A stretch of DNA of 64,000 nucleotides from Cynocephalus volans. Taxonomy: Eukaryota; Chordata; Mammalia; Dermoptera; Cynocephalidae. Of the stretch, positions 1 through 11,197 are shown piece after piece. How positions within the stretch are numbered: the stretch's first letter is position 1; each line of letters starts with the position of its first letter. A program made the position numbers and the translations under genes. The DNA is taken from assembly GCF_027409185.1 (NCBI RefSeq), contig NC_084462.1:87840179-87904178 (forward strand), read 5' to 3'. The notes below the pieces were generated by a model. The model did no database searches. It had not been told where the DNA came from and worked only from the letters and a program-made list of their open reading frames with translations.

Positions 1-226
1 GTGGAGTTTGATGAAAAGACTCAGGCCCAGATCAGAGTTTCTATACAACCCAGGTGCACCAGTTCTCTGGAGAGCCAGAAGTACCTGTAAGATCAACCAT
101 TAAACCCTGAGCTGCACAAAAAGCCTTCCCTAGGGAATCAGCAGCAAAGCAGCAATTTAGCTCAACCACACAGCGCAAGTACTGGTTCCCACAGGAAGTT
201 CCCCCATTTTAGAAGTAAGCAAAGGA

Positions 227-433
227 CCAGCACCTCGGGGCCAGCCAGGGGACCTGAGGTATGGAGCTGGGGACCAGACACATCACCAGTGCCTCAGGGC
301 CCGCCCAGGGACCTAAGGCATGGATCTGCGGACCACACCCCCCCCACACACACCCACAACCAGGCACACTGCCAGCACCTCGGGGCCTACTTGGGGTCCT
401 GAGGCATCAAGCCAGAGACCAGACCCTCCTCCC
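227..433 (+). repeat. Three imperfect tandem units in composite element head
   Basis: Units starting CCAGYRCCTC begin at about 227, 286 and 372. The spacing is 59 and 86 bases; the second unit is lengthened by a C/CA-rich expansion. Each contains a GGGGCC-like core, a CCTGAGG-like core and a GACCAGA-like end. The arrangement recalls the VNTR domain of composite retroposons, but the number of units is small. Confidence 0.6.
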
Positions 434-684
434 ACACCACCATTGCCACCAACAACTAAGTAAGGAGCATACCAAAAACATCACCTCCATGTGGGTGGCC
501 CACCACAGCCACCACAATAACCATGGCTGCCGTGAAAGCAGCTAGATGCCACAACCACTATGCAGATGGTCCATCAGCCACTGGAGTGCATTGACACTAG
601 GCGAGTCACCAGCAGAGACCAAAGAAGAGGATGTCTCTCTCCACAAAGCCCGTGCCAGAGTGACAGAAGAAGCATCTGCTGTAC

Positions 685-757
685 AATAATATTGGGAGAC
701 CTGAACAGACCTCCCAGCGTTAGATAGGTCATCTAGGCAACAAATCAACAGAGTAAC
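685..757 (+). other. Captured fragment of L1 ORF2 endonuclease region
   Basis: Reading + strand, the segment aligns with the L1 ORF2 part encoding the GDLN...DRSSRQ motif, as seen on the - strand near 33,030-33,110. The shared core is TCATCTAGGCAA followed by AATCA. Flanking bases on both sides do not resemble the neighbouring L1 ORF2 sequence. The frame is broken by stops, so no protein is implied. Confidence 0.65.
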
Positions 758-989
758 CCTTACTCTTTCAGGAGAGAAGAAATCTAGTGTAATGGGGGGG
801 GTGGGGAGAGATTGGAATAGGGGTATGGGGGAGATTGGACAAGGGGCATAAAGAATAAGTACAATTTGTAACAATTTGCATACTTGTAATATTGATTTGA
901 TCAACATGTCAACATTGAACCCCCAAAATATGTATAAACAATTATGATTCAATAAAAATTAAATAAATAAATTTCTTTTATTTATAAAT

Positions 990-1800
990 TAAAAAATAAA
1001 AATTAAAAAAATGAGTTTCTTGTAGACAGCATGTAATTGGGTTTTTGGTTTTGTTTGTTTTTTAAAATCTAACAATTTCCATGTTTTAGCTGGTGTTTTA
1101 GACCCTTTATATGTAATGTAATTATTGATATAGTTAGATTTAGACCTGTTATTTTATAGTTTCCTGATTGATGTCTTTGGTATCTCCCCCACCTCCATTT
1201 CCTTCTACCTGCCCTTTTGGGGATTATTTGAATATATTTTTATATTCTATTTTAATTTATCTTTAGTTTTTTATTTATTAGGTTTTTTAAATTTTATTTT
1301 TATTTTTATTTTTTATTTTCTTTTAATTTATTTATTAGTTTTTAATAGTTTTCCTTCATCAAAGAATATGTTTGTTTTGCCTCCATACCTAAAGGGTATT
1401 TTCACTGGCTCTAGTTTTAGGTTGATACTTATTTCTTTTAGCACTTAAAAAAATGTTCTGTCTTCTGGCCTCTGTTGTTTCTGATGAAAATCCTACATAT
1501 ACTTGAATTGTTCTGCTATATGTGTCGTGTCATTCTAATCTAGCTGCTTTCAGGATTTGTTCTTTATATTTGGTTTTCAGCAGTTTGATTCTGATATGTC
1601 TGATTTTGGCTTTCTCAAGAGTATATCCTGTTTCAGGTTTACTCAGCTTCTTGAGTTTGTAAACTTATGACTTTTACTAGATTTTAGAGTTTTTAGCTAT
1701 TTGTTCTTAAAGTTCTGATTTCCTTCCCCAATCTGTTTGCTGTTTACTTTTCAGAAGTCTCTAATTAGTTGCTTTATGTATTTTGCGAAGGGTTTTTACT
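990..1800 (-). mobile_element. Old L1 fragment (ORF2 5' end to ORF1 region)
   Basis: Read on the - strand, the sequence follows the usual L1 order from the start of ORF2 through the inter-ORF region toward ORF1, with many stops and indels. An A/T-rich low-complexity stretch lies at about 1,240-1,345. It lies in the last TRPM7 intron. Edges are approximate. Confidence 0.6.
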
Positions 1801-2629
1801 TGTAATCAGTGGGAGATAATAAGGTGGCATGTGATTAGTCCATTTTAGCTAGAACTAGAATGTGTGTTGGTGAATTAAACAGGCAGCCCAGATGTAGTTT
1901 TATTTGGTTTTGGATACAGTACAATTTTTAATAGCATATCTGCTTCTTAAAAGTATCATCAGGATGTCACAGCTAGAAAATATGATAAAAGCAATCCAGT
2001 CTAGATAGCTAATTTTACAGATATTAGAGTTGAGATGATTTGTTTATGGTTGCACCCATTAGTTAACAACATAATCAGGACATGAGCTGTAATTGTGTGT
2101 CTCTCCACTGTTTTTTGCACAATACAGCTACAAATTAGCTTGTATTCCCTAAGGCCATACTGGCTTAGTGTTGAATTAAAAACTTATCAAAAATAGTCCA
2201 TGTAGTTGCAAATATGTATTTGGATCACTTAATATAGGCTATTTCTCAGATTAAAATTAACAGTTCAGATTCTGAGTGTCAGTTCTGTTTTCTATGTACA
2301 TAAAATTATAAGGGTATGTGCATGACTATGGTTAGTTTAAATTATAGATTTTATATTACTGCATTAACTTTTACAGTTTGCAACTATTCTCATACATATC
2401 TGTAACTCCTTAAGTGGTATCATCCTGTCCCATATATACATGCATTTTACATAATTCAAAGACCTAACTTCTTTCCTAGACTCCTGTTCTATGTTCAGTT
2501 GCCTACATTTCTACTTGTTTACCTTAAAGCATCTTTATAGTAACATGTCCATTCCAGAACTCTTGATTTCCATTTCTCACCCCTACCCACAGAATTATGT
2601 TTTCCCATCTCATTAACAGTTACCTAATT
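1801..2629. other. TRPM7 last intron, no recognisable feature
   Basis: No coding exon, RNA gene or repeat I can name was seen. The sequence is A/T-rich and may hold heavily decayed repeats. Confidence 0.5.
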
Positions 2630-2932
2630 GTTCAGGCCCAAAAGCTGAAACTATCTGATTCCTCTTTTCCCTTACCTTTCACATCCAACCCATCAAATTC
2701 TGTCCTCTCTAATTCTGAAGTCTCCCTATAACTCATCTGTTTCTGTCTGTCTTCATTGCTACCATCTTGTTTCTTGGACAGCTACCATTCGCCCTCTAAG
2801 ACTTAATTAACATGGCCATCAAAATAGTTCTTTAAACAAATCAGCTTATGTTTCTCATTTAAGACTGCTTAAAACTTTGGTGGGTTTTCATTGTAATCTA
2901 TACTAGTCATCATAGCTTGCATCCCCTAAATC

Positions 2933-3139
2933 TTGGGTTGGCAAACTTTTGCATAGGGCAAGGTAGTAAATATTTTAGGCTTTGTGAACCATGTGGTCTA
3001 TGTCTCAGCTACGCATTTCTAACATCATCATGCAGAAATAGCCATAGACTGTAAGCAAGCTGCATTCCAATTAAACTATTTACAAAAACAGGCAGCGGGC
3101 CAGATTTGATCCACAGGTTGTAGTTTGACATTCCCTGGC
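2933..3139 (+). mobile_element. hAT-type nonautonomous DNA transposon relic
   Basis: The ends read GGGTTGGCAAACTTTTG and a GTAGTTTGACATTCCC-like partner, imperfect inverted repeats of a common mammalian hAT-Charlie MER family. The interior ('AGTAAATATTTTAGGCTTTG', 'ACAAAAACAGGCAGCGGGCC') matches the copy at 57,525-57,855. Family name not assigned. Confidence 0.7.
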
Positions 3140-3335
3140 CATTAGCTGCTGCTTGACCTCATTTTCTACTAGTCTTCCTTTTCATTCACTACACAAAAGC
3201 TGCACACTCTGTCTTCTTGCCGTTCCTAGAGCACACCAAGTCCATTTCCTTCTTAGTCTTTGCAGTTACTCTTTCCTCTGCCTAGAACACTCTTCCTAGA
3301 GCTTTGATAATTCTCGCCTCAATATTCAGGTCCTA

Positions 3336-3432
3336 GGGCTGGCCAGTTAGCTCAGTTGGTTAGAGGACTGTGTTCTAACACCAAGGTCAAGGGTTCGGAT
3401 GCCCTTACAGGCCAGCTCCAAAAAAAAAAAAG
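3336..3432 (+). mobile_element. tRNA-Ile-like SINE, monomeric (CYN-type)
   Basis: It starts GGGCTGGCCAGTTAGCTCAG, an A-box-bearing tRNA head, followed by a B-box region (GGGTTCGGATGCCC) and an A-rich tail near 3,420-3,432. The similarity to tRNA-Ile and the added tail mark it as a SINE, not a tRNA gene. It is inserted in L2 sequence. Confidence 0.85.
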
Positions 3433-3924
3433 AATATGTATGTGTATATATATACACACACACAAATGTGTCTTCCTGTGACTTTTCAGCCCTGTCTGAA
3501 AAAATCACCTACACCTCCCATCTAGCCCTCATTGAATTTCATTCATCACCCTCTTTTCTTCAAAGCATTTGTTACTTCTAATTCTATCATTTGTCTATTT
3601 GCTTGTTTTTCTTTACTCACTAGAATATAAGCTCCATGAGAGCAGGGACCTTGTGTGCCTTGCTCATTGCTGCATTCCCACACTTAGATGAATTACTGAC
3701 TCATAGTCAATATGTAGAAATTATTTGTTGAATGAGTGAATGATTTCATTTTTATGTGTATAAATTTAACGACTATTGAATTTTATAACAACCTGGTGGA
3801 AAATAGACCTGACGTGTTTAGAGGAAAGTTGATTTAGAAAATGTTCATAATTCCCCATTTCTAAAAAATACTGACTTTTTTTTCTTTTCTCTTTTTTTTT
3901 TTTTGTTGGGGATGGTGAATGTAG

Positions 3925-4055
3925 ATCTGAAGAGGAATGACTATACGCCTGATAAAATTATATTTCCTCAGGATGAGCCTTCAGATTTGAATCTTCAGCC
4001 TGGAAATTCTACCAAAGAATCAGAATCAACTAATTCTGTTCGTCTGATGTTATAA
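3925..4055 (+). CDS. TRPM7: TRPM7 last coding exon (C-terminal tail)
   Basis: This exon follows a long pyrimidine tract and a TGTAG acceptor. It encodes 42 residues after a split codon, beginning LKRNDYTPDK and ending SVRLML before TAA at 4,053-4,055. I recognise this as the extreme C-terminus of TRPM7, the divalent-cation channel fused to an alpha-kinase that sits in the plasma membrane and in vesicles. Only the Ser/Thr-rich tail after the kinase domain is here; channel and kinase exons lie upstream of the window. Position beside USP50 and USP8 in the same relative orientation as in other placental mammals supports the assignment. The frame is intact. The upstream exon should end in phase 1. 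Confidence 0.93.
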
Positions 4056-5088
4056 TATAACGGAATCATTGGTTTTGCCTAATCTCACAAAAATGTTACT
4101 GTGTCATTTTTCCTTCAGGAGGAAATTGTTTGGTAATGTAGAAAAGTGTGTGCAAACTGAATTTGCCGACTCCTAACACAGAGGGTTAATATTCTTTTGA
4201 CCTGATTAAACTAGTCAGTCAGAAACGCCCTACAGGATACAGCTGGTAGTTGAGAAATTTTAAAGGTAATGGAAAATTTGTATGTATAATTTTTTAAAGG
4301 GCTCTTCATAGCAGAAGATCTCATTTGACTTTGTTCTGATGAAGGTGATGCCTTCTCTTATGTGGTGCAATACCTTTAACCAAAGTTAGGTGTCCATGCA
4401 GATTTTATTGCCAGCTTGTTTATTGCCATTCAGCTAGGGAAATGAAGAAATCACTCAGCCTTTTGGTTAAATGGCAATCAGAAGTCTTCCTCAGTGTGTT
4501 TAGTGTGTTCAGTGATGATGTCACTAGTTCCCAACTAGATGCTTGTTGGCAACAGGAAAAGGAGACGATTTGTTATAATTCTAGATTCACAGGGATATAA
4601 GATGCCTGAGCTGAAGATCATTTTCTAAGAGGGACTTTATTTTATGAATCAGGGTTAGACTCCCTATGTAAAGATAGAACCAGTTTTTTGTTAAATAGAG
4701 CCCAAATTGTGCATAAGTATTATTGGGCTTTTTAAATATTGTTTAATCAAGTCACTATTAAGTAGAAGAAAGCCATGGTAAACTGGTACATAATCTAAAT
4801 ATGTAAAAGGAGAAACATAGCTCACTGTTTAACAGGAGTTACCTTTTGAGAAAAGTTAAAGTACTTTTTTCCTTTCTAAGTCTGTGGTGACAACCTGGAA
4901 GTTACATACGTCTCCCAAGATTAATAGATGAGTATATCAAATCAGAATGAAAACATGAACTCTTGCATATATTTAAAATTGTGTAGGGACATCTGAACAT
5001 GAATGTTGTTTGAGGTACTTATTTAAGAAATTAATTGAGTTGGATTATCATTATGGGATGTTAGGAGATTGCAATGCAATTTTATGCC

Positions 5089-5094
5089 AATAAA
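5089..5094 (+). terminator. TRPM7: Candidate poly(A) signal, TRPM7
   Basis: AATAAA, about 1.03 kb after the TRPM7 stop. Confidence 0.45.
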
Positions 5095-5416
5095 ATGTAA
5101 TTTAATGGCCCTAGATATTGTTGAATATTCAACAAGAAAAGCTTTTCTATCTGACTGAAGTTTTATGCTTTGATTTTTTTCCTTTTCTTTTTTTTCTTTT
5201 TCTTTTTTTTTTTTGTGTGTCCTAGGTACTAATATTAATTTTTATTTGGAAGGGAGCAGTATAAAGCTTATTTGTATTCAGTAGTGTATCTCATAGATAC
5301 AGACAAGGCAAGAAGAGATAAGCTGTTTAAATAGTGTTTAATATTGATGGGGGGAGAAAAGTGTATTAAAGATACTATATACATTTTGTATATCATTAAA
5401 TCTTTAAAAGAAATTA

Positions 5417-5422
5417 AATAAA
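5417..5422 (+). terminator. TRPM7: Candidate distal poly(A) signal, TRPM7
   Basis: AATAAA followed within about 10-30 bases by a T/GT-rich stretch, the usual layout of a cleavage site. Confidence 0.5.
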
Positions 5423-5695
5423 TTTATTCTTGTTTACAGATGTTTAGTGAGTTTAATCATTCTGAAAAATTACCTGACATTTTCAGGGTATCAATTTGTT
5501 TTCAGAATCCCAGTATTTTAAAATGAAACATTTGTACATCTATGCTTTTTGATCTCCTGTCCTGCACAATATTTAAAGGGATAATGGTTTCCTACTGTGT
5601 CTTTTTTTTTTTAATCTGCTTCTTTTTATGCCAGAAAAGAGGGATATGGATTATCCATTGGTGTTTAATTTTATATTGATTATTTTCATAAGATG

Positions 5696-5955
5696 ATAGT
5701 AGTAACTAACACTTATTTAGTGCTTAGTATGAGTCAGGCATTACTTTAAGAACTTTACAGAATTAGCCTGTTTAATCTTTAGAGCAATCTTATGAAATAG
5801 ATGTTATTTCTGTTCTGATTTGCAGATTAGAAAATCAAGGTACTAGAGAGATAAAGTAACTTTTCTGAAAAGGTTCTTATAATTAGTAAGTACCAACACT
5901 AGAATTTAAACTCAGGTAGACTGGCTTTCATCTTTGCTCTTAAGCTCTGTTCCAT
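5696..5955 (-). mobile_element. MIR SINE
   Basis: Read on the + strand it shows the reverse-complement MIR pattern: ACTTATTTAGTGCTTAGTATG, GTCAGGCATTACTTTAAG, then a GATTAGAAAATCAAGG-like core and a tRNA-derived end near 5,940. Confidence 0.75.
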
Positions 5956-5975
5956 ATTGACTCTCAAGCATAATT

Positions 5976-6444
5976 GGTTTCTGTACCATTTCCTGGTCGC
6001 TTTTCTGAACGACATCTACTCCATTAACTTTTTTGGTTAATTCTAGAAAGTAATAGTTTACCTGTAAACCACATTTCTCATCCCAAAGAAGTGTTGTCTT
6101 TCTTTAGATTATTGAAGTTTATTATTATTGCCCCATGGTCTGAAAGTGTCACTTGCTTAATCGCTTTACTTTTTTCTTCTCAATCTCATCCTACTGAAAA
6201 TAAAACTCTATCTTTTACCAAATTGATTCTTAAAATGTGGAATTCTCTTTCATAGGTATTCTCTAATAGTAACCCTAACTGTACCCCCTCTTCAATATGT
6301 TATATATGTGTGCCATTACTATTTTTAAAAGTAATCCACGTTGATTGTATTGGAACATATATAGAAAAGATTTAAAAATATAAAGAAAAATGTACTGATT
6401 ATCCCCCTTTCCCAACATTAAGTCAGACTATTTGCTTTCATAGT
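5976..6444. other. Intergenic, no recognisable feature
   Basis: Between the TRPM7 3' end and USP50. No exon-like open frame with splice signals or identifiable repeat was seen. Confidence 0.45.
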
Positions 6445-6580
6445 TACTATCTGTCTACTCCACTAGATTGTACGCTTTACAGAGGGAATGGACCCTTAAG
6501 ATTATTCTGGGTGTGTACTACCTGGCATCTTGCATAGTACATGGTTTGTGATAGGCACACAGTAAAAAATTTATGAATGC
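6445..6580 (+). mobile_element. L2 3' end fragment
   Basis: It contains the L2 3'-end order: ACTAGATTGTACGC, then CATCTTGCATAGTACATGG and GGCACACAGTAAAAAATTTA. Divergent. Confidence 0.55.
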
Positions 6581-6584
6581 TAAA

Positions 6585-7560
6585 ATGTTTTTCCACAATA
6601 CCAAACTTTCTCTTGAGGGAGATAGATTATGGTGATGTAGTCTTATATATTTAATAGGCAATCAAGGCAGGAATACCCAGTAAATAACTTGTTTATCACT
6701 TGAAAGAGAGATCAAGTAATTATTTGCTAAAAAGGATGTGTCTACACTGCAGAGGTTTTTGTGATCCTCCTTACCATGTCAACAAGGCATCTGTATTTTA
6801 AAGGCCCCAGGTGATCTGTGAACTTTTTCTTTGAAAAATTCCAAGCTAAGGTTCTGATCCTTTCTGGAATATGTTTACCTTTTTGTGGGCTCTTTGGAAA
6901 CTGATTAAAGCAGAGCTCCTTTCCTGCGGTTGATGATTCCAACTTGGTGGGCATTGAGGGTAGGAGAGGACATGGTTATTCTAAAAGGCACACACTCCAG
7001 CTAACAGTAAACAGCACCAAGCAACAGAACACTTTGTGCCCTGCCCCACCCAACATTCAGCTCTCTACTTTTTTTCCCCCTTGGAATTTCTTTGCAGTCC
7101 TGCATTATGGAATTTTTCTTTCATCTTATTGTCTTAATATACATTTTTTAAATATTAGGAACTATAATATCATTATCATGCTAAAAATTTAATAGTTCTT
7201 TAATATTGTCAGATATGTACTCATTGTTCTCAGAAAAGTTTTTTTTTTTTTGTAGTTTGAGTCAGGACTCAGATATGGTTCATATATTTCAGTTACTTAA
7301 TTTGTTTCTAACATCTGTTTTAATATGCAGGTTTCCCCTCCAACTTATTTTTTGAAGAACCAACTCATTTGTCCTAAAAAGTTTCCCATATTGGGGAATT
7401 TTGCTGATTATGTCTCTGTGTCCTTCATATGCTATAAACTAGTTGTTAGGTCTAAAGACTTGATCAGGTTGAGGACTGAATTTTTGCCAAGAATGCTTCC
7501 ACTAGGAAAACTATGTCTTGTCTTTTTTGGTACTGATTGCATAAATCTGTTAATTATGTC
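6585..7560. other. Intergenic, possible old L1 3' UTR remnants
   Basis: The short open frames here have no recognisable domains. The part around 7,230-7,560 has the flavour of an old L1M 3' end read on the - strand, but I cannot place it firmly. Confidence 0.3.
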
Positions 7561-7563
7561 ACT

Positions 7564-8515
7564 GGTTCTCAAAGTGGACCGTAGTCCCGTGGTAGTCCCC
7601 AGGACACTGTCAGGGAATACATGAGGCCAAAATTGTTTTCATAATACCAAGATTTTATTTGCCTTTTTCACTGTATTGAGAGTTTTACTGATAGGGCAAA
7701 AGCATTGTTGGGTAAAGCTGTTGGTATCTTAGCATGAATAAAAGCAGTAGCACCAAACTATTAGTGGTCATTATATTTTTCACCCTCACACACACACAGT
7801 TTTGTTTTGTTTTTAAGTCCACGTTAAAATTCCTTGATGAAATAATAAAAAGCTAATTTTTAATTAATCTTGACCCTGAATACGTCTTCAATATTCTGTG
7901 GAACAAAATGGGGAATCCACAAAGCACTTCTGCTACATAATAAAGTAACAATGATTATCTCAAGGAAAAGCACGCAATTGTGTGTGTTACAAGTGGAACT
8001 TGTCACTTTTGATTCATTGATCATCATTTGTAGTTGAAAGAATGACTGGCAGACAGCAGTGTTATTCAGAGTGGAGTATTTGGCAGAAGACTAATAGTAC
8101 TTGTTGCTAATGTTAAAATTTGAGCTTTCAAGCAAAAATTGGAATTCTGGAAAACTTGCCCTAACAACACCAGTAGTATGACAGCTTCACAATATTTTTT
8201 CAATTGAATCAGTGTTGATATTGGAAACAATTCATTATTATTATTATTTTTTTTTGGTAATGTACAGTGAAATGTGTCAGTGTTTGGAAGACCTGAATAA
8301 CTAAACCATTATTTTCCAAATGATCCATGTGTGGCATTACAAAGTGATGCATGAGTGAAAGATCTAACACAGTAGGAAAAGTTTGTTTATAGGGTTTCAG
8401 ATTCTACATTGCAGCTGACCTTTAGGAGACTACCACTTGTCCATTTTTGTTGCCCTTGCAAATAAGAATATCCACAGTTCCCTAAAGAGGCTATTAAAAT
8501 ACCCCTCCCCACACA
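7564..8515 (+). pseudogene. Decayed hAT transposon with transposase C-terminal relic
   Basis: It starts at about 7,564 with a CTCAAAGTGGACCGTAGTCC-like hAT end. The interior includes a transposase-like stretch at about 8,390-8,515: reading through frameshifts it resembles the hAT C-terminal dimerisation region (LPLV.F, then KEYPQ, AIKI, LP), also seen in domesticated ZBED-type proteins. Many stops show it is not functional. It is cut off at about 8,516 by an L1 fragment, so the 3' terminal repeat is missing. Family (Charlie/ZBED5-like) is from memory. Confidence 0.6.
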
Positions 8516-9145
8516 AAACTACAGTAATCAAGACAGTATTTTACATTATAATGATAAGCGTATCGATCAATAAAATAGAAGTTAGAGTCCAGACATACAC
8601 CATCATATTTACGGTCAATTGATTTTCAACAAGGGTACCAAAACAATGGGGAAAGGATAGTTTTTTTTTCAATAAACAATGCTAGGATAACTGTATATCC
8701 ACCTGCAAGAAGAGTGAAGTTGGACCCCTACTACCTCACACCATATACAAAAATTAAAATGTATCAAAAACGTAAGTGTAAGAGCCAAAGTTATAAAAAC
8801 TCGTAGAAGAAAATGAGGGGTAAATCTTTGTGACCCTGGATTAGGTGAGTTTCTTATATATGACAGCAGCAGCACAAGCAACCATAGAAAAAATAGGCAA
8901 ATTGAACTTCATCAAAATTAAAAACTTCCATGCTTCAAAGTACACACTCAACAGTGAAAAAATCCATGGGGTGGGAGAAGATTTTTGCAAATAATATATC
9001 TGATATGGAACTTAGAACTCTTACAACTCTAATAAAAAGACACCCCAATTTTTAAAAGGGCTAAGGATCTGAATAGACATTTCTCCATGAATACCTTGGA
9101 TATGTATATGTTCATGTAGTGGAACATTATTTAGCAATATAAAAG
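8516..9145 (+). mobile_element. Old L1 ORF2 3' fragment
   Basis: Translated on the + strand with frameshifts it follows the C-terminal part of L1 ORF2 ('TIIFTVN' near the open frame end at 8,620, then a YYLTPYTKIKM-like segment near 8,730). Multiple stops and indels. Confidence 0.65.
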
Positions 9146-9199
9146 AATGAGGTACTGATATATCCGATGGGCCTTTCAGTTTTGTAGTTACTGCACTTT

Positions 9200-9380
9200 G
9201 TAATGTCAATAGATTATACACTGCAATGCAAAATGGAGCTGGGTAGACCTGGGCTGTCATTATTGCTCTGCCACTTCATGACTCACTTTGTCTAATTTAG
9301 TAAGCCTCTCCAACAATACTTATCTCATGGTGGTGTGAAGGCCTAGTGAGTCAAATACTCAGCACATAGAAGTACTTAAA
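9200..9380 (+). mobile_element. MIR SINE
   Basis: MIR landmarks in + order: GTAGACCTGGGCTG, TGCTCTGCCACTTCATGACT, TTATCTCATGGTGGTGTGA, then ACTCAGCACATAGAAG. Confidence 0.65.
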
Positions 9381-9789
9381 TATTACGTCCCTCCTTTCTA
9401 CCTTCTTTCCCTTGAAGTTCCAGTGAAGATAGGAGGACATGATAGAGTATAGAAAACATTCGGAGAGTGATTTTTCTCTACAAAGGAATTTGTTGTTTGA
9501 TAGTATCTTCCATTAGCATAGTTAAAATGTAAGTATACACAAGAGATTTGTAGGTGTGTATAATGTGCATCAAAATGCCTAAATCTACTCCACATTCATC
9601 TCGTAATTCTTGAAGGCACTTTTAGTTACCCTATAAGAGGAAACTCAGAAGAAGTAGCCACAAGCACCAAGCAAAATCAAAATACCAAGAGAATTCAAGT
9701 AATCATACGAGTGCTTGACCATATGTGCAACTGCACATGGAAGAAGTCAAAATGATGGAAAATATGTGGGAAGAGTTGGAGGCCCAGGG

Positions 9790-9925
9790 ATTAAATCCAA
9801 GCAGTCAATAGATTGTAAATCTCATGACAGTAAAGACTTGTATTTTATTCACTATTACACACTTAGCACAATGATTGGCACAAAGTAGATGCACAATATT
9901 TTCTGAATTAATGAATGAGGTACAA
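9790..9925 (+). mobile_element. L2 3' end fragment
   Basis: L2 3'-end pattern: TAGATTGTAAATCTCATGAC, CACTTAGCACAATGATTGGC, and a TGAATTAATGAATGAG tail. Confidence 0.6.
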
Positions 9926-9929
9926 TAAC

Positions 9930-11197
9930 TGTTTAATAGGAATTCCAAAATGAAAGAATTAGAAGGGAGAAAATAAAAGAAACTGAATGCCACATTTTAG
10001 TGATTCTGCAAGTGGAAAATATAGTTTACAAAAGAAAAAAATCAGATTTTTTTACCACTGTAAAAGATACAGAGTTGACCAAAGAAAGGTGAATGAAATA
10101 TACAAATTTAAATTCTTGCTGGCACATACTCATACATGGTGTAATGTTTTTTGAAAAAAGTAAACTAGAAATAATTTTTTTTTAGATTTTTTAAAACGTG
10201 CATATTTGTGGGGTACAGTGTTGTTTCAATACATGTATATACTGCACAAAAAAATTCAATGTGAAAAGAACTCGGGAAGATGGTAGTAAAAGCATACTGA
10301 AGGTCTCATTTGTATTTGGGAAAAATTATGGATATTTTTGACATTGATTGAAAGATAATTTTAAGTATGGGTAGCCCTTGCTATCCTAACTTTCACTATG
10401 TGATTTCAGAAACTACATAGATTAAATTTTCACACAAACTCATTACATTTCATCCAGAGCTTAGAAACCAAATAGGTTGGTATAATACAATATCCCTTGC
10501 TGTTCAAACCTTAGACCAAAATAGATTAAAATAACAAGGATTACCTTTACATTTGTTAAAATATTCAAAGGAAACATAAGTAGAAGAATACAAAAACAAT
10601 CGCAACTTCCAATTAGAAGGAAAGAAAAATGTCTGAGGGGAGGGGAGGTTTTATAAAAAAGTAATACATCGAAGAGAGAAGCAAGAAATAACAGACGACC
10701 CAGAGCCATTTCTTTTTTTCTTTCATTCATTTGTAATTTAGTCTAAAACCCATTATGTTAGGCCAATCAAGACAGGCATGCATGTTGAGGGACAGCAATG
10801 ACCTGGCCTGGGGTGAGCAAAACACGATGAGGATAGTGTTGTGTGTTGTGAATGGGGATTGGGGGCCTGAGGAGGGTGGCAGCAGCAACAGGAGATTAAT
10901 TACATGCAGAGGGATTGGTCAAATAAGGAAATTGTTTTTGAGGATAATGGGAAGTACGTGTTGCACCATTGGAGATGGGATTGTAAATATGGAAAGGGAA
11001 AACACTAGAATAAATCCTGAAAGGTAGGTTTGGAATTGGAATTGTTGGTGTGAATTCATGGTTCTTAAAATATAGAGATACACAGGTGGATGTGGAGGTA
11101 TGTATGCATATATTCCCTGCCTCTTTCTACCGAGAGGACCTGAAAGCAGTGACGCTGTAATAACTGGGTACACCCAACTCCCAGATCTTGGTTTCTG
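9930..11197. other. Intergenic, mostly unassigned; small L1 3' snippet
   Basis: About 10,180-10,255 resembles an L1 3' end on the - strand (TTTGTGGGGTACAGTG, then CAATACATGTATATA). The remainder has short open frames without recognisable domains, including 10,755-11,027 and the overlapping 10,919-11,233 on the opposite strand. I see no reason to call them genes. Confidence 0.4.

Larger units (their letters stand above)
1..985 (+). mobile_element. Composite non-LTR retroelement, copy A (5' end outside window)
   Basis: From about 578 to 957 this matches the reverse complement of 41,331-41,733, so it is a dispersed family. It has a GC-richer head with short tandem repeats (about 227-433), a middle part carrying a piece of L1 ORF2 (about 685-757), a G-rich stretch near 795-850, and a tail (about 885-960) resembling L1 3' ends with AATAAA followed by A/T-rich sequence. 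Seen directly: the two-copy homology and the L1-like pieces. Inferred: a non-autonomous element mobilised by L1. It could instead be the 3' UTR of an L1 lineage I do not know. It sits in the last TRPM7 intron next to older L1 sequence. Confidence 0.6.
2630..3755 (+). mobile_element. L2 LINE 3' portion, interrupted by hAT and SINE insertions
   Basis: The blocks at about 2,630-2,930, 3,140-3,335 and 3,433-3,755 read in order as the 3' part of L2. They end with the typical L2 3' sequence (AATATAAGCTCCATGAGAGC, then a TTGTTGAATGAGTGAATGA-like tail). The hAT relic at 2,933 and the SINE at 3,336 split it, so the L2 is the oldest of the three. Confidence 0.7.
4056..5440 (+). other. TRPM7: TRPM7 3' UTR (inferred extent)
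   Basis: The non-coding stretch after the TRPM7 stop contains no clear transposon, which is unusual in this window and fits a conserved UTR. Two AATAAA signals near its end could define alternative 3' ends. A long T/C-rich tract lies at 5,177-5,215. Extent is inferred from the signals only. Confidence 0.6.

Noticed and set aside
542-952. 136-residue open frame on the - strand
   Set aside because: It is antisense to the composite retroelement, and the matching frame in copy B shows no conserved protein beyond the shared DNA.
6742-6954. 70-residue open frame on the - strand as a gene or exon
   Set aside because: No recognisable domain, no splice framing and no homologue I know.
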